From Bin16 sp965206315 (GTDB lineage: Bacteria; Chloroflexota; Dehalococcoidia; Lucifugimonadales; Australimonadaceae), in the NCBI GenBank assembly GCA_965206315.1, contig OZ242210.1:1302001-1366000 (forward strand): 64,000 bases of DNA, read 5' to 3'. The notes beneath the pieces were generated by a model. The model was not told the DNA's origin and did not search any database. It worked only from the letters and a program-made list of their open reading frames with translations. The position numbers were made by a program, and so were the translations under genes. Shown here in pieces: positions 53,206-61,826 of the stretch; within the stretch, counting starts at the first letter, position 1, and every line of letters starts with the position of its first letter.

Positions 53206-53492
53206 TAACGGCTTCGACGGAGACGAGTAGACGGGCCCACGGCGGTCGAGCGAGCCGGTGAAGGTGTGAGACCGGTGCGCCGCCCCAGTCGAAGATCCCT
53301 CCCGAGCCGTCAGCCGAAGGCTCGCAGAGCGAGTGAGTAGACCTGACCGGGTTCGCCGCCCGTTACCGAAGGCGGGAGCGTGATGGCGCTCCGCTGAGCG
53401 CCCTCGATGTCCGTCGGATGGGGAAGACGGATGATGGGGGAACCAGGGTGGTACCGCGGGTGATGCCCGTCCCTGTCAGGGACGGGTTTTTT
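53206..53492 (+). promoter_or_regulatory. T-box riboswitch upstream of cimA
   Basis: The T-box motif AACCAGGGTGGTACCGCG is at 53441-53458. Stem I is closed by ACGGCTT (53208-53214) with GAGCCGT (53304-53310), and an AGTAGA motif lies on its 5' side. The 3' side of the specifier loop reads GAAGATCCC; an ATC codon at 53295-53297 (Ile) fits the gene, though GAT cannot be excluded. An intrinsic terminator follows. Uncharged tRNA would favour the antiterminator and switch on citramalate synthase when isoleucine runs low. Confidence 0.92.
53465..53492 (+). terminator. Intrinsic terminator of the T-box
   Basis: GCCCGTCCC/GGGACGGG hairpin with a 4-nt loop is followed by six T residues. It is mutually exclusive with the T-box antiterminator. 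Confidence 0.9.
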
Positions 53493-53527
53493 GTTGGACG
53501 TTGGAGGAGAGAGAAGGAGTGGATGTC

Positions 53528-55108
53528 ATGGCGAGCGTAACGCTGTACGACACGACGCTGCGCGACGGTTCGCAGATGGAGGGCGTGAGCCTCTCCGTGC
53601 ACGACAAGCTGCGCATCGCCGAGCGGCTGGACCAGCTCGGCGTCCACTTCATCGAGGGCGGCTGGCCCGGCTCCAACCCCAAGGACGAGGAGTTCTTCCG
53701 CGAGGCGAAGAGCCTCAACCTCACGCACGCCAAACTCACCGCCTTCGGCAGCACCCGCCGCGCCAACTCGTCCGCCGAGGACGACGCGAACATCCAAGCG
53801 TTGCTCGACAGCGGCGCGGAGGTGGTCACGCTCGTCGGCAAGTCGTCGGAGATGCAGGTTGCGGACGTGCTTGAAGTGCCGCTCGAAGAGAACCTAGCGA
53901 TGATCCGCGACTCCGTAGCCTACCTGCGGGAGCAGGGGAAGCGCGTCTTCTTCGACGCTGAGCACTTCTTCGACGGCTACGTAGCGAACCCGGAGTACTC
54001 GCTACAGTGCATCCGAGCTGCTGCGGAGGCGGGGGCGGAGTACGTCGTGCTGTGCGACACGAACGGCGGCACGCTGCCCGTGGACGTGTTCGCGACCGTG
54101 AGCGCGGTGGCGAAGGCCGTGGACTGCGGCATCGGCATCCACTGCCACAACGACGCCGACGTGGCGGTCGCCAACACCATCGCGGCGGTGCAGGCCGGCG
54201 CGACGCAGGTGCAGGGCACCATCAACGGCTACGGCGAGCGGTGCGGCAACGCCAACCTGCTCTCCGTGATCCCCAACCTCCAGCTGAAACTGGGCATGGA
54301 CGTCATCAGCGGGGAGCAGATGAGCCATCTCACGGAGGTGCACCGGTTCACGGCGGAACTGGCGAACATGCCGCGCAGCCGCTACCAGCCGTACGTCGGC
54401 GAGAGCGCATTCACGCACAAGGGCGGGCTGCACGTCTCCGCCGTCACGAAGGTGGAGGACAGCTACCAGCACATCAAGCCGGAACTCGTCGGCAACGCGA
54501 AGCACGTCGTCGTCTCGGAGCTGGCGGGGCGGAGCAACATCGCGGTCAAGCTGCAGGAGGCGGGGCTGAGCGCCGACGTCTCCGGCAAACAGCTGACCGC
54601 ACTGCTGCAGATGGTGAAGGAGCGCGAGAACCAGGGCTTCCAGTACGAGGGCGCAGAGGGATCGTTCCGCCTGCTCGTGGAGCGTACCCAGCCGGACTAC
54701 CAGCCGCCGTTCGAACTCGTCGACTTCATGGTGGTCATGGAGAAGCGGCGCAGGTCGGGGAACCGGAGCGGCGACGACGCGCTCTGCGAGGCGATGGTGA
54801 AACTCTCCGTGAACGGCGAGGTGCGGCACATGGTCGCCGAAGGGAACGGTCCGGTGAACGCGCTCGACGAGGCGATGCGGAAGGCGTTGCTCGACTTCTA
54901 CCCGCACCTCCACGACGTGGAGCTGACCGACTACAAGGTACGCGTCGTCTCGCAGGGGCCGGGCGGCACCGGCGCGGTCGTGCGCGTGCTCGTCGAGTCC
55001 ACTGACGGCGAGGAGACGTGGGCGACGGTCGGGGCGTCGACGAACATCATCGAGGCGTCGTGGCAGGCGCTGTCGGACAGCCTCGAATACGCACTGTTGC
55101 AGCGGTAG
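53528..55108 (+). CDS. cimA: Citramalate synthase
   Basis: The 526-residue enzyme of the DRE-TIM metallolyase family has YDTTLRDGSQMEGVSLSV, HCHNDADVAVANT and the LeuA-type C-terminal regulatory domain (about 395-526). CimA condenses pyruvate with acetyl-CoA to citramalate for threonine-independent isoleucine synthesis. The long N-terminal loop and the GGWPGSNPKDEEFF block favour CimA over 2-isopropylmalate synthase. GAAGGAG precedes the ATG at 53528. It is controlled by the upstream T-box. Confidence 0.92.
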   Translation: MASVTLYDTTLRDGSQMEGVSLSVHDKLRIAERLDQLGVHFIEGGWPGSNPKDEEFFREAKSLNLTHAKLTAFGSTRRANSSAEDDANIQALLDSGAEVVTLVGKSSEMQVADVLEVPLEENLAMIRDSVAYLREQGKRVFFDAEHFFDGYVANPEYSLQCIRAAAEAGAEYVVLCDTNGGTLPVDVFATVSAVAKAVDCGIGIHCHNDADVAVANTIAAVQAGATQVQGTINGYGERCGNANLLSVIPNLQLKLGMDVISGEQMSHLTEVHRFTAELANMPRSRYQPYVGESAFTHKGGLHVSAVTKVEDSYQHIKPELVGNAKHVVVSELAGRSNIAVKLQEAGLSADVSGKQLTALLQMVKERENQGFQYEGAEGSFRLLVERTQPDYQPPFELVDFMVVMEKRRRSGNRSGDDALCEAMVKLSVNGEVRHMVAEGNGPVNALDEAMRKALLDFYPHLHDVELTDYKVRVVSQGPGGTGAVVRVLVESTDGEETWATVGASTNIIEASWQALSDSLEYALLQR

Positions 55109-55119
55109 CGGGAGCCGCG

Positions 55120-55641
55120 ATGGCCACCGAGGTCTTCCACATGGACGCGAACGGCGTCCGCATCTCCGCGCAGCGCGCCGTTTTCGCTGAGCATGCCTAC
55201 GCTCCGCGCAATATCAGCGGCGTGGAGCGTGTCAAGGACAAGGGCATCCGCTGGCCGGGGCAATCCACACTTGCCCTCGGGTTCGCCATCATCATCGCGG
55301 GGTTCATCATGCAGCACACCATCACGGTGATGGTCGGCGCGGTGGCCGTGATGTCGGGCTCGCTGAACCTGGCGCGGAAGAAGCCGCGGTACGGCATCCG
55401 CATCACGACGCAGCGCGGGCCGGTGTACGTGCTGGCGTCGCGGGACCAGCGCTACGTGGAGGTCGTTGCCGACGCGCTCCTGCGCGCCGTCTCCGCCGCG
55501 CACCGTTCGCGGGAGGCGGCACGGGAGGAGCGTGAGGACAGCGGCGAGGAGCGCAGCCCCGAACGCGCACCAGCGCCGGAGTCGCAGGCGCCGCCCCGCC
55601 GTCGTGGAGGCCGTCCTACGCCGCGTCGGAGACGTCGTTAG
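55120..55641 (+). CDS. DUF6232-like membrane protein
   Basis: The 173-residue protein opens with MATEVFHMDANGVRISAQRAVF and YAPRNISGVERV, the DUF6232 pattern, followed by two membrane helices and a beta region. It ends in an Arg/Pro-rich tail (about 130-173). GGGAG lies before the ATG. It follows cimA by 11 nt and may be co-transcribed. Function unknown. Confidence 0.75.
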   Translation: MATEVFHMDANGVRISAQRAVFAEHAYAPRNISGVERVKDKGIRWPGQSTLALGFAIIIAGFIMQHTITVMVGAVAVMSGSLNLARKKPRYGIRITTQRGPVYVLASRDQRYVEVVADALLRAVSAAHRSREAAREEREDSGEERSPERAPAPESQAPPRRRGGRPTPRRRRR

Positions 55642-58568
55642 CGCAGCGCGTCCGCGAGGTACTCCGCCCAGTGCCGGGGCTTCTTGGACGTGAAGTGGCC
55701 GATCTGCTGGCGGCACGAGATGCCGGAGACGGCGACGGGCCAGCCGCGCTTCTCCTCCGCCTCGATCGCGGGGAAGAGCTTGAGCGACCCCATCGCCTTG
55801 GACGTCTCGTAGTGCTCCTTCTCGAAGCCGAACGTCCCGGCCATGCCGCAGCACGCGGAGTCGATCAGCTCCGGCTCGTAGCCCGCGATGCGGAGCGCCT
55901 CCAGCGTCGGGCGTGCGCCCACGAGCGCCTTCTGGTGGCAGTGGCCGTGCACCTGCACCTGCGCCTTGGCGGCGTCGGTGAATGCGGCGCGCACGGCGTC
56001 CGGCTCCTCGGCGGCGAGCTTCACGAGCAGTTCGTCCAGCATGAACGCCTGGCTCGCCACGGACCTCGATGCGTCGTCGCGCAGCAGCTCGGGGTACTCG
56101 TCGCGGAGCGTAAGCAGGCACGACGGCTCCGTGCCGACGATGAGCGTTCCGCGCTGCGCGTGTGGCGCGAGTACCTCCACATTCTTCCGTGCCCAGCCTT
56201 TCGCCTTCTTGAGTTGCCCCTTGGAGATGAGCGGCCTGCCGCAGCAGCCGCGCTGCGTCTCGATGCTGACGTTGTAGCCGAGCGCCTCCAGCACACGGAC
56301 GGCGGCGCGCCCAACTTCAGGCGTCATGTACTCGGTGAAGGTGTCGTGGAAGTAGACGACGTCGCCGCGCGTTCCCTTCTGCGCCTGCGCGTCCCTGCGT
56401 GCGAACCACGACGAGAAGCGTCGCAGCGCGAACCTCGGCAGCGGGCGCTCGCGGGCTATGCCGAACACGCGCTCGGCGAACAGCTTCGACGGAGGCAGGC
56501 TGCCGAGCAGATTGGTCACGGGAGCGATGGCTTGGCCGATGCGGCTGAGGCGGGCGACCTCGCCGAACGCGCGGGCGCGGAGCGGCAGGCCGTGCTTCTC
56601 GTAGTACTTGCTGAGCACTTCGGACTTGAGCTTGGCCATGTCCACGTTGGACGGGCACTCGGCCTTGCACGCCTTGCACTCGACGCAGAGGTCCATCGTG
56701 TCGTAGAGGCGCTTGCCGGTGAGTTCGTCGGCGGGGAGCCTGCCGCTGATGATCATGCGGAGCATCGTGGCGCGGGCGCGGGTCGAGTGCTCCTCCTCGC
56801 GCGTCGCCATGAAGGAGGGGCACATGCCGCCGTCCAGCTTCCGGCAGGCGCCCTGGCTGTTGCACATCTCGACGTGCGCGCCGAAGCCGCCGTCCTCGCT
56901 GAAGTCGAGGTACGTGGGGACGTCGATGGCCGTGTAGTCGGGTCCGATGCGGAGGTTCTCCCGCAGGCCGGGCGTCTCGATGATCTTGCCAGGGTTCATG
57001 ATGCCCTCGGGGTCGAACGCCTGCTTCAGCTCCTTGAACGCCTGGTAGAGCTCGGAGCCGAACATCTTCTCGGTGAAGACGCCGCGCACGATGCCGTCGC
57101 CGTGCTCGCCGGTGAGGCTGCCGCCGAACTCAAGGACGAGGTCGGCGATCTCCTCGGCGATGGAGGCCATCTTCTCGACACCTTCGTGCTGCTTGAGGTT
57201 GACAACGGGGCGGATGTGCAGGCAGCCGGTGGACGCGTGGCCGTAGTAGGCGGCCTCGGTGTCGTGCTTCGCGATGATCTCCTCGAAGCGGCGCACGTAC
57301 TGCGGCAGCTGCTCCGGCGAGACGGCGGTGTCCTCGACGTACGGCAGCGGCTTGGCGTCGCCCTTGAGCGCCATCGCCAGGCCCAGCCCGGCCTCGCGAA
57401 GCGCGTACCAGCGCTGCTGCTCGATGGGGTCGTTCGTGATCATCGTGGCGTAGCCGAGGCGGCGGTGCTCCATGTCGGCCTTCATGGCTTCGAGCCTCGA
57501 CTGCACCTCGCGCGGGGAGTCGCCGTAGAACTCGACGAACAGCAGCTCCCGCGGCTCGCCGATGAAGTAGTCGAGCAGGCTGCGGTAGCCGGGGTTCACC
57601 TTGCAGTTGTCGATGATCATGTGGCCGACGAGCTCGACCGCCGACGGGCTGTGCTCGAGGAGCGGGACGGACGCCTCCATGCACTCGATGAGGTCGGTGA
57701 AGTGGACGACGCCGAGGCCCTTGTAGCGCGGCAGGGGCACGAGGTTGACGCGCGCCTCGGTGACGGCGACCAGCGTGCCCTCCGAGCCGACGACGGCGCG
57801 GGTGAGGTTCATGGGCCCGTCGCCGGTGAAGTCGTCGAGGTTGTAGCCCATGACGCGGCGCAGGATGCGCGGGAAGCGCTGCGCGATCTCGTCCGAGTGC
57901 TCCCAGGCGAGGCGGCGCGTCTCCCGGTAGATCGTGCCCTCGAGGTCGTTGCGCGAGAGCTTGTCCTCCAGCGCTTCACCGACGACGGGCGCGAAGTGCG
58001 TTCGGCTGCCGTCCGAGAGGATGGCGTCGACCTCCAGGATGTGGTCGAGCGTCTTGCCGTAGATGACGGAGTGCGGGCCGCAGGAGTTGTTACCGATGCC
58101 CCCGCCGACCGTGGCGCGGGCGCTGGTGACCGGGTCGGGCCCGTACATCAGGCCGTACTGCCGCACCGCTGCGGAGAGGTGGTTGTTGACGATGCCGGGC
58201 TGCACGCGCGCCCAGCGCTCCTCCGGCGATACCTCCAGCACGTTGCGCATGTACTTGGAGAAGTCCATGACGATGGTGTGGTTGGTGGTCTGCCCGGCGA
58301 GTGCCGTGCCTCCGCCGCGCGGCGTTACGGGTACGCCGTGCTCGCGCGCGATGCGGATCGTGGCCTCGACGTCGTCCGCCGTGCGCGGCACGACGACGCC
58401 GACGGGCGTCATCTGGAAGATGGAGGCGTCGGTGGAGTACATGAGGCGGTTGTAGTGGTCCATCCGCACCTCACCGGCGATCTGGCCACGCAGCCTGTCG
58501 GCGATGGCGTTGACCTCGGAGGCGGCGATGGACGCGCCCTTGCGGGCGGTTTCGTACAGCAGTGGCAT
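55638..58568 (-). CDS. FAD-linked oxidase fused to Fe-S/CCG-domain reductase
   Basis: The 976-residue protein combines an FAD-binding domain (VVVPRTADDVEATIRIA, TPRGGGTALAGQT, about 35-270), a D-lactate/glycolate-oxidase-like cap, a 4Fe-4S region (CVECKACKAECPSNVDMA) and two CCG motifs (GCCGRPLISKG, DSACCGMAGTFGFEKEH). It probably oxidises a 2-hydroxy acid such as lactate or glycolate and passes electrons through Fe-S clusters to the membrane chain. The ATG 58568 has GGGAG upstream. Confidence 0.92.
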   Translation of the reverse strand: MPLLYETARKGASIAASEVNAIADRLRGQIAGEVRMDHYNRLMYSTDASIFQMTPVGVVVPRTADDVEATIRIAREHGVPVTPRGGGTALAGQTTNHTIVMDFSKYMRNVLEVSPEERWARVQPGIVNNHLSAAVRQYGLMYGPDPVTSARATVGGGIGNNSCGPHSVIYGKTLDHILEVDAILSDGSRTHFAPVVGEALEDKLSRNDLEGTIYRETRRLAWEHSDEIAQRFPRILRRVMGYNLDDFTGDGPMNLTRAVVGSEGTLVAVTEARVNLVPLPRYKGLGVVHFTDLIECMEASVPLLEHSPSAVELVGHMIIDNCKVNPGYRSLLDYFIGEPRELLFVEFYGDSPREVQSRLEAMKADMEHRRLGYATMITNDPIEQQRWYALREAGLGLAMALKGDAKPLPYVEDTAVSPEQLPQYVRRFEEIIAKHDTEAAYYGHASTGCLHIRPVVNLKQHEGVEKMASIAEEIADLVLEFGGSLTGEHGDGIVRGVFTEKMFGSELYQAFKELKQAFDPEGIMNPGKIIETPGLRENLRIGPDYTAIDVPTYLDFSEDGGFGAHVEMCNSQGACRKLDGGMCPSFMATREEEHSTRARATMLRMIISGRLPADELTGKRLYDTMDLCVECKACKAECPSNVDMAKLKSEVLSKYYEKHGLPLRARAFGEVARLSRIGQAIAPVTNLLGSLPPSKLFAERVFGIARERPLPRFALRRFSSWFARRDAQAQKGTRGDVVYFHDTFTEYMTPEVGRAAVRVLEALGYNVSIETQRGCCGRPLISKGQLKKAKGWARKNVEVLAPHAQRGTLIVGTEPSCLLTLRDEYPELLRDDASRSVASQAFMLDELLVKLAAEEPDAVRAAFTDAAKAQVQVHGHCHQKALVGARPTLEALRIAGYEPELIDSACCGMAGTFGFEKEHYETSKAMGSLKLFPAIEAEEKRGWPVAVSGISCRQQIGHFTSKKPRHWAEYLADALR

Positions 58569-58702
58569 CGGGTCGTTCTCCCTGCGAGCGGGGTTCACCC
58601 CGCAGAACTTTCACGAGCGTCCCCCAATCTTACGCCAGCGCGGGGCGTCGCGTGGGCCTCGTGAGACTGTGGGGAATCGCCCAAGCCTGCGACCGCTCCC
58701 GG

Positions 58703-58731
58703 TTGACACTCCTCGAGTGTGCTCTTACGTT
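58703..58731 (+). promoter_or_regulatory. Promoter with palindromic operator for BlaI-like gene
   Basis: TTGACA (58703-58708), 17-nt spacer, TACGTT (58726-58731). The spacer contains a perfect palindrome ACACTC-CTC-GAGTGT (58706-58720) overlapping the -35. This is the best-formed promoter in the window, and the palindrome is placed to block RNA polymerase. Confidence 0.75.
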
Positions 58732-58764
58732 GAGTAGGCAACACGTCCGTGAGAGTGCGAGCGC

Positions 58765-59265
58765 ATGGCCATGCAGGAAGGGACGGAGCGTAAGACCCCG
58801 GTGACGTCGCTGGGGCCGCTGGAGACGCGGCTGATGGACGTTGCGTGGTCGGCAGGACGCTCGCTCTCGGTGCAGGACGTCGTGGACAGGCTCGGGGGCG
58901 GGAACTACAAGACCGTCATGACGGTGCTGAACCGCCTCGTCGAGAAAGAGATGCTGGCCCGCGATCTGGACGGGCGCGCCTACCGCTATCACCCGACGCA
59001 CGGCAGGAACGAATTCCTGCGCGCCGCGGCCGACGGGCTGGTGCGCGGCTACGTCGAAGCGTTCGGCGGCGACGCGGCGAGCCATCTCGCGGATGCGGCG
59101 CGTGTTGCGTCACCGCCGGCTGAGAAGCCGGTGGACCCGCAACCGCTCCCTGTTGCATACCGTATCTACCACTCTCCCACGTCCCGTAAGGGACCACTGC
59201 TCATCGCGGGGGCTGCGGCAGCCATCGCCGCGGTCTTCATCCTGTCAAGGCGGCGTAAGAGCTAG
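58765..59265 (+). CDS. BlaI/MecI-type regulator with C-terminal membrane anchor
   Basis: The 166-residue protein has an N-terminal winged helix of the BlaI/MecI/CopY family (GPLETRLMDVAW, GGNYKTVMTVLNRLVEKEML). A linker follows, and a C-terminal hydrophobic helix (about 143-160) ends in RRRKS. The usual partner, BlaR1/MecR1-like M56 peptidase, is absent. The palindrome in its own promoter suggests autoregulation. Its stop overlaps the rsmG start by 1 nt. Confidence 0.85.
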   Translation: MAMQEGTERKTPVTSLGPLETRLMDVAWSAGRSLSVQDVVDRLGGGNYKTVMTVLNRLVEKEMLARDLDGRAYRYHPTHGRNEFLRAAADGLVRGYVEAFGGDAASHLADAARVASPPAEKPVDPQPLPVAYRIYHSPTSRKGPLLIAGAAAAIAAVFILSRRRKS

Positions 59266-60005
59266 TGTCCTACGCGCCGTTGGAGTGGGACGATTTCGCC
59301 GACGCGGCGGCGACGGTATCGCCCGGAACGCCGCTCTCTCTTACACAACTTGAGAGCATCCGCCGGATGGTCGAGATGCTGCGCTCCTCCAACGCGCCGG
59401 CGTCGCTGATGTCGGAGGCGGCGCTTGCCGACGTGTTGCGGGGCCACGTGCTCGATTCGTTCACGCTGCTGCCGCTCATCAGACGGGCGGACCTGCACGA
59501 GGGGCGACTGGTGGACGTGGGAACGGGCGGCGGCTTCCCCGGCCTCGTTCTGGCTATAGCCGAGCCGTCGTTGCGCGTGACGCTGATGGACGCCACGCGC
59601 AAGAAGACGGAGTACCTGGAACGGGTCTGTGAGGAGCTGGGACTGGACGTGGACGTGCTGCAGGCCCGCGCGGAGGATGCCGCGCGCAATCCCCCGCTAC
59701 GCGAATCGTTCGACGTTGCGGTCTGCCGTGCGCTCGGCTCGTGGCCGGTCGTGCTCGAACTCACTCTGCCTTTCTGCAAGACAGGCGGCGTCCTGTTCGG
59801 GCAGCGGGGCTCTGACGCTGCGTCAGAAGCTGTTGCGCACGCGGAGACTGCCGCCCTGCTCGGCGGACGCGTCGTCGGAATCGAGCAGGTAGGCGTCGAA
59901 ACCGGTCTGGAGAACCGCCACGTCATCACCGTCGAGAAAGTAGAATCCACGCCGCCCCGGTATCCGAGGAAGGCAGGGATACCGGCCAAGCGTCCGCTGA
60001 TTTAG
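59265..60005 (+). CDS. rsmG: 16S rRNA (guanine-527-N7)-methyltransferase
   Basis: The 246-residue SAM-dependent methyltransferase has VDVGTGGGFPGLVLAI and VTLMDATRKKTEYLERV. It methylates G527 of 16S rRNA. It starts at GTG, overlapping the preceding stop (TAGTG). The usual parAB or mnmG neighbours are absent. Confidence 0.92.
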   Translation: MSYAPLEWDDFADAAATVSPGTPLSLTQLESIRRMVEMLRSSNAPASLMSEAALADVLRGHVLDSFTLLPLIRRADLHEGRLVDVGTGGGFPGLVLAIAEPSLRVTLMDATRKKTEYLERVCEELGLDVDVLQARAEDAARNPPLRESFDVAVCRALGSWPVVLELTLPFCKTGGVLFGQRGSDAASEAVAHAETAALLGGRVVGIEQVGVETGLENRHVITVEKVESTPPRYPRKAGIPAKRPLI

Positions 60006-60015
60006 GCTTAAGTAC

Positions 60016-61062
60016 GTGGCAAACGTCCTGGCATCGCTCAAAGCCAACCAGTCACTGAAGCGCAGACTCCTGACGCCGAAGACCGGCATCCCGCTGGTTG
60101 CGCTCGTGCTCGTGATCGCGCTGCTCACGAACAAGGTGGACATCGGGTTCAGCGACACGTGGGAGCACATCACCACGCTGAACCCTTGGTGGTACGCCAT
60201 GGCGTTCATCTCGCACTACACCACGTTCATCTTCCGGGGCGCGCGGTGGCGTGCCCTGATAGCCAATGCTCACCGTCATGGCGGCGGACCTCCGCCCTCC
60301 GTTGCCTACGCCGGCCGGGTCATCCTCATGGGCTGGTTCGTGAACTCCGTGACCTGGTTCAGGATGGGCGACGCCTATCGCGCGTACGCGTACGCGAGCG
60401 ACACCAACACGAGCTTCTCGCGCAGCATGGGCACGGTGATGGCAGACCGCTTCATCGACCTCGTCGTCGTCGCGGTACTCATCACGATAGGCGTCGGCGC
60501 GCTGTTCATCGGCGGCCAGATCGTTCCTCCGGTCTTCCTCGTAGGGGTTGCGGTGGGGGCGCTCCTGGTTGTCGGCGCAGGGCTCGTGACGATGGTCCTC
60601 GCGCGGCGGTGGGTCGCGCCCCGGCTGCCGGAGAGACTGCGGGAGATGTACCAGCGCTTCCACAGCGGGACGATGGACAGCTTCGGACGTATGCACGTCG
60701 TGTTCGCGCTCGGGGCCCTGGGATGGCTCTCCGAGGCGGGACGGCTGTTCTGTGTGGTGATGGCGGTCGGGACGCCCGTGGCGCTGGGGCTGGTGCTCTT
60801 CGTGCCGATGGCGAACGGCCTGCTCACCGCCGTTCCGCTCACGCCCGGCGGGCTGGGGCTCGTGGAGACCGGTGTGACGGGCCTGCTGGGACTGGAGCTC
60901 GCGGTGGAGGCGGCGCTGGCGGTGGCGCTGGTGGACAGGAGCATCAGCTATTTGAGCATCGTGGTAACGGGCGGCGCGGTATTCGTGGCGCACCAGATCA
61001 GGGCAGCGAAACAGGCGTACGCGCAAGAAACGTACGTGTCTGAAAAAGGAGAGACGGCATGA
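60016..61062 (+). CDS. Flippase-like (LPG synthase TM/UPF0104) membrane protein
   Basis: The 348-residue protein has about eight helices and the family pattern: a short N-terminal helix, RGARWRALI, RMGDAYRAYAYA, MADRFIDLVVVAVL and, later, VPLTPGGLGLVETGVTGLL. Such proteins move lipid-linked substrates or synthesise aminoacyl-lipids. The GTG start lies 7 nt after TAGGCT. It overlaps the HpcH-type gene by ATGA. Confidence 0.85.
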   Translation: MANVLASLKANQSLKRRLLTPKTGIPLVALVLVIALLTNKVDIGFSDTWEHITTLNPWWYAMAFISHYTTFIFRGARWRALIANAHRHGGGPPPSVAYAGRVILMGWFVNSVTWFRMGDAYRAYAYASDTNTSFSRSMGTVMADRFIDLVVVAVLITIGVGALFIGGQIVPPVFLVGVAVGALLVVGAGLVTMVLARRWVAPRLPERLREMYQRFHSGTMDSFGRMHVVFALGALGWLSEAGRLFCVVMAVGTPVALGLVLFVPMANGLLTAVPLTPGGLGLVETGVTGLLGLELAVEAALAVALVDRSISYLSIVVTGGAVFVAHQIRAAKQAYAQETYVSEKGETA

Positions 61063-61826
61063 TCGATGGCGCATTCAGGGCGAAACTGCGGTCGGGCGAC
61101 CCCCTCGTGGGCGTGTTCATCAGCATCGAGTCCCCGACGACGGTGGAGCTGCTCGCGGTCGCGGGCGTGGACTACGTGATGATCGACGGCGAGCACAACC
61201 CCATCGCGGCAGGCGAAGCGGTGGACATGGTGCGCGCGGCGGAGGCGAAGGGCGTCCCGGCGATGGCGCGCGTGGGCGAGAACACGCAACAGGTGATGGC
61301 GAAGTACCTGGACGCGGGCGTGCTGGGCGTGATGATCCCGATGGTGAACAACGCCGCAGACGCCAGATACGTCGTGGACTCGGTGAAGTACCCGCCGGTG
61401 GGGAAGCGCGGGCTCGCGGGCGTGCGCGCCAACGACTTCGCGACCACCCCCGGCTACACGGACATGGCGAACGAGGCGACCGTCGTGATGGTCCAGATCG
61501 AGACGCGCGACGGCATCGACAACGCGGACGAGATCATCAACACGGACGGCGTGGACGCGGTCTTCCTCGGCCCATCCGACCTCTCGGTCGCGCTCGGCTA
61601 CCCGGGCGAGGCGAAGCACCCGCTCGTGCTGGAGACGATCGAGCAACTGACGGAGAAGATCGTCGCGGCAGGCAGGACGGCGGGCACCATCGCGCGCACG
61701 CCGGAGGACTACGCGTACTGGCGCGACCGGGGTGTGCAGCTCTTCCTGACGGGCGCGAACGCGCTGCTGCTGGGCGCTGCGAAGGCATACGTGGACGGCG
61801 CTCGCTCCGCCGAGGAGGGCCGGTGA
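61059..61826 (+). CDS. HpcH/HpaI-family aldolase
   Basis: The 255-residue class II (metal-dependent) aldolase has VDYVMIDGEHNP, VRVGEN-like ARVGENTQQVMAKYLDAG, MIPMVNNAADAR and QIETRDGIDNADEI, all typical. It splits 2-keto-3-deoxy acids to pyruvate and an aldehyde. The next gene is a beta-hydroxyacid dehydrogenase, giving a GarL-GarR-like pair. ATGA overlaps exist on both sides. Confidence 0.9.
   Translation: MIDGAFRAKLRSGDPLVGVFISIESPTTVELLAVAGVDYVMIDGEHNPIAAGEAVDMVRAAEAKGVPAMARVGENTQQVMAKYLDAGVLGVMIPMVNNAADARYVVDSVKYPPVGKRGLAGVRANDFATTPGYTDMANEATVVMVQIETRDGIDNADEIINTDGVDAVFLGPSDLSVALGYPGEAKHPLVLETIEQLTEKIVAAGRTAGTIARTPEDYAYWRDRGVQLFLTGANALLLGAAKAYVDGARSAEEGR

Noticed and set aside
55671..58664. 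A 997-codon open frame on the plus strand opposite the FAD/Fe-S oxidase
   Set aside because: It is Arg/Val/Leu-biased antisense reading typical of high-GC DNA and has no recognisable domain. The minus-strand protein has clear cofactor motifs.
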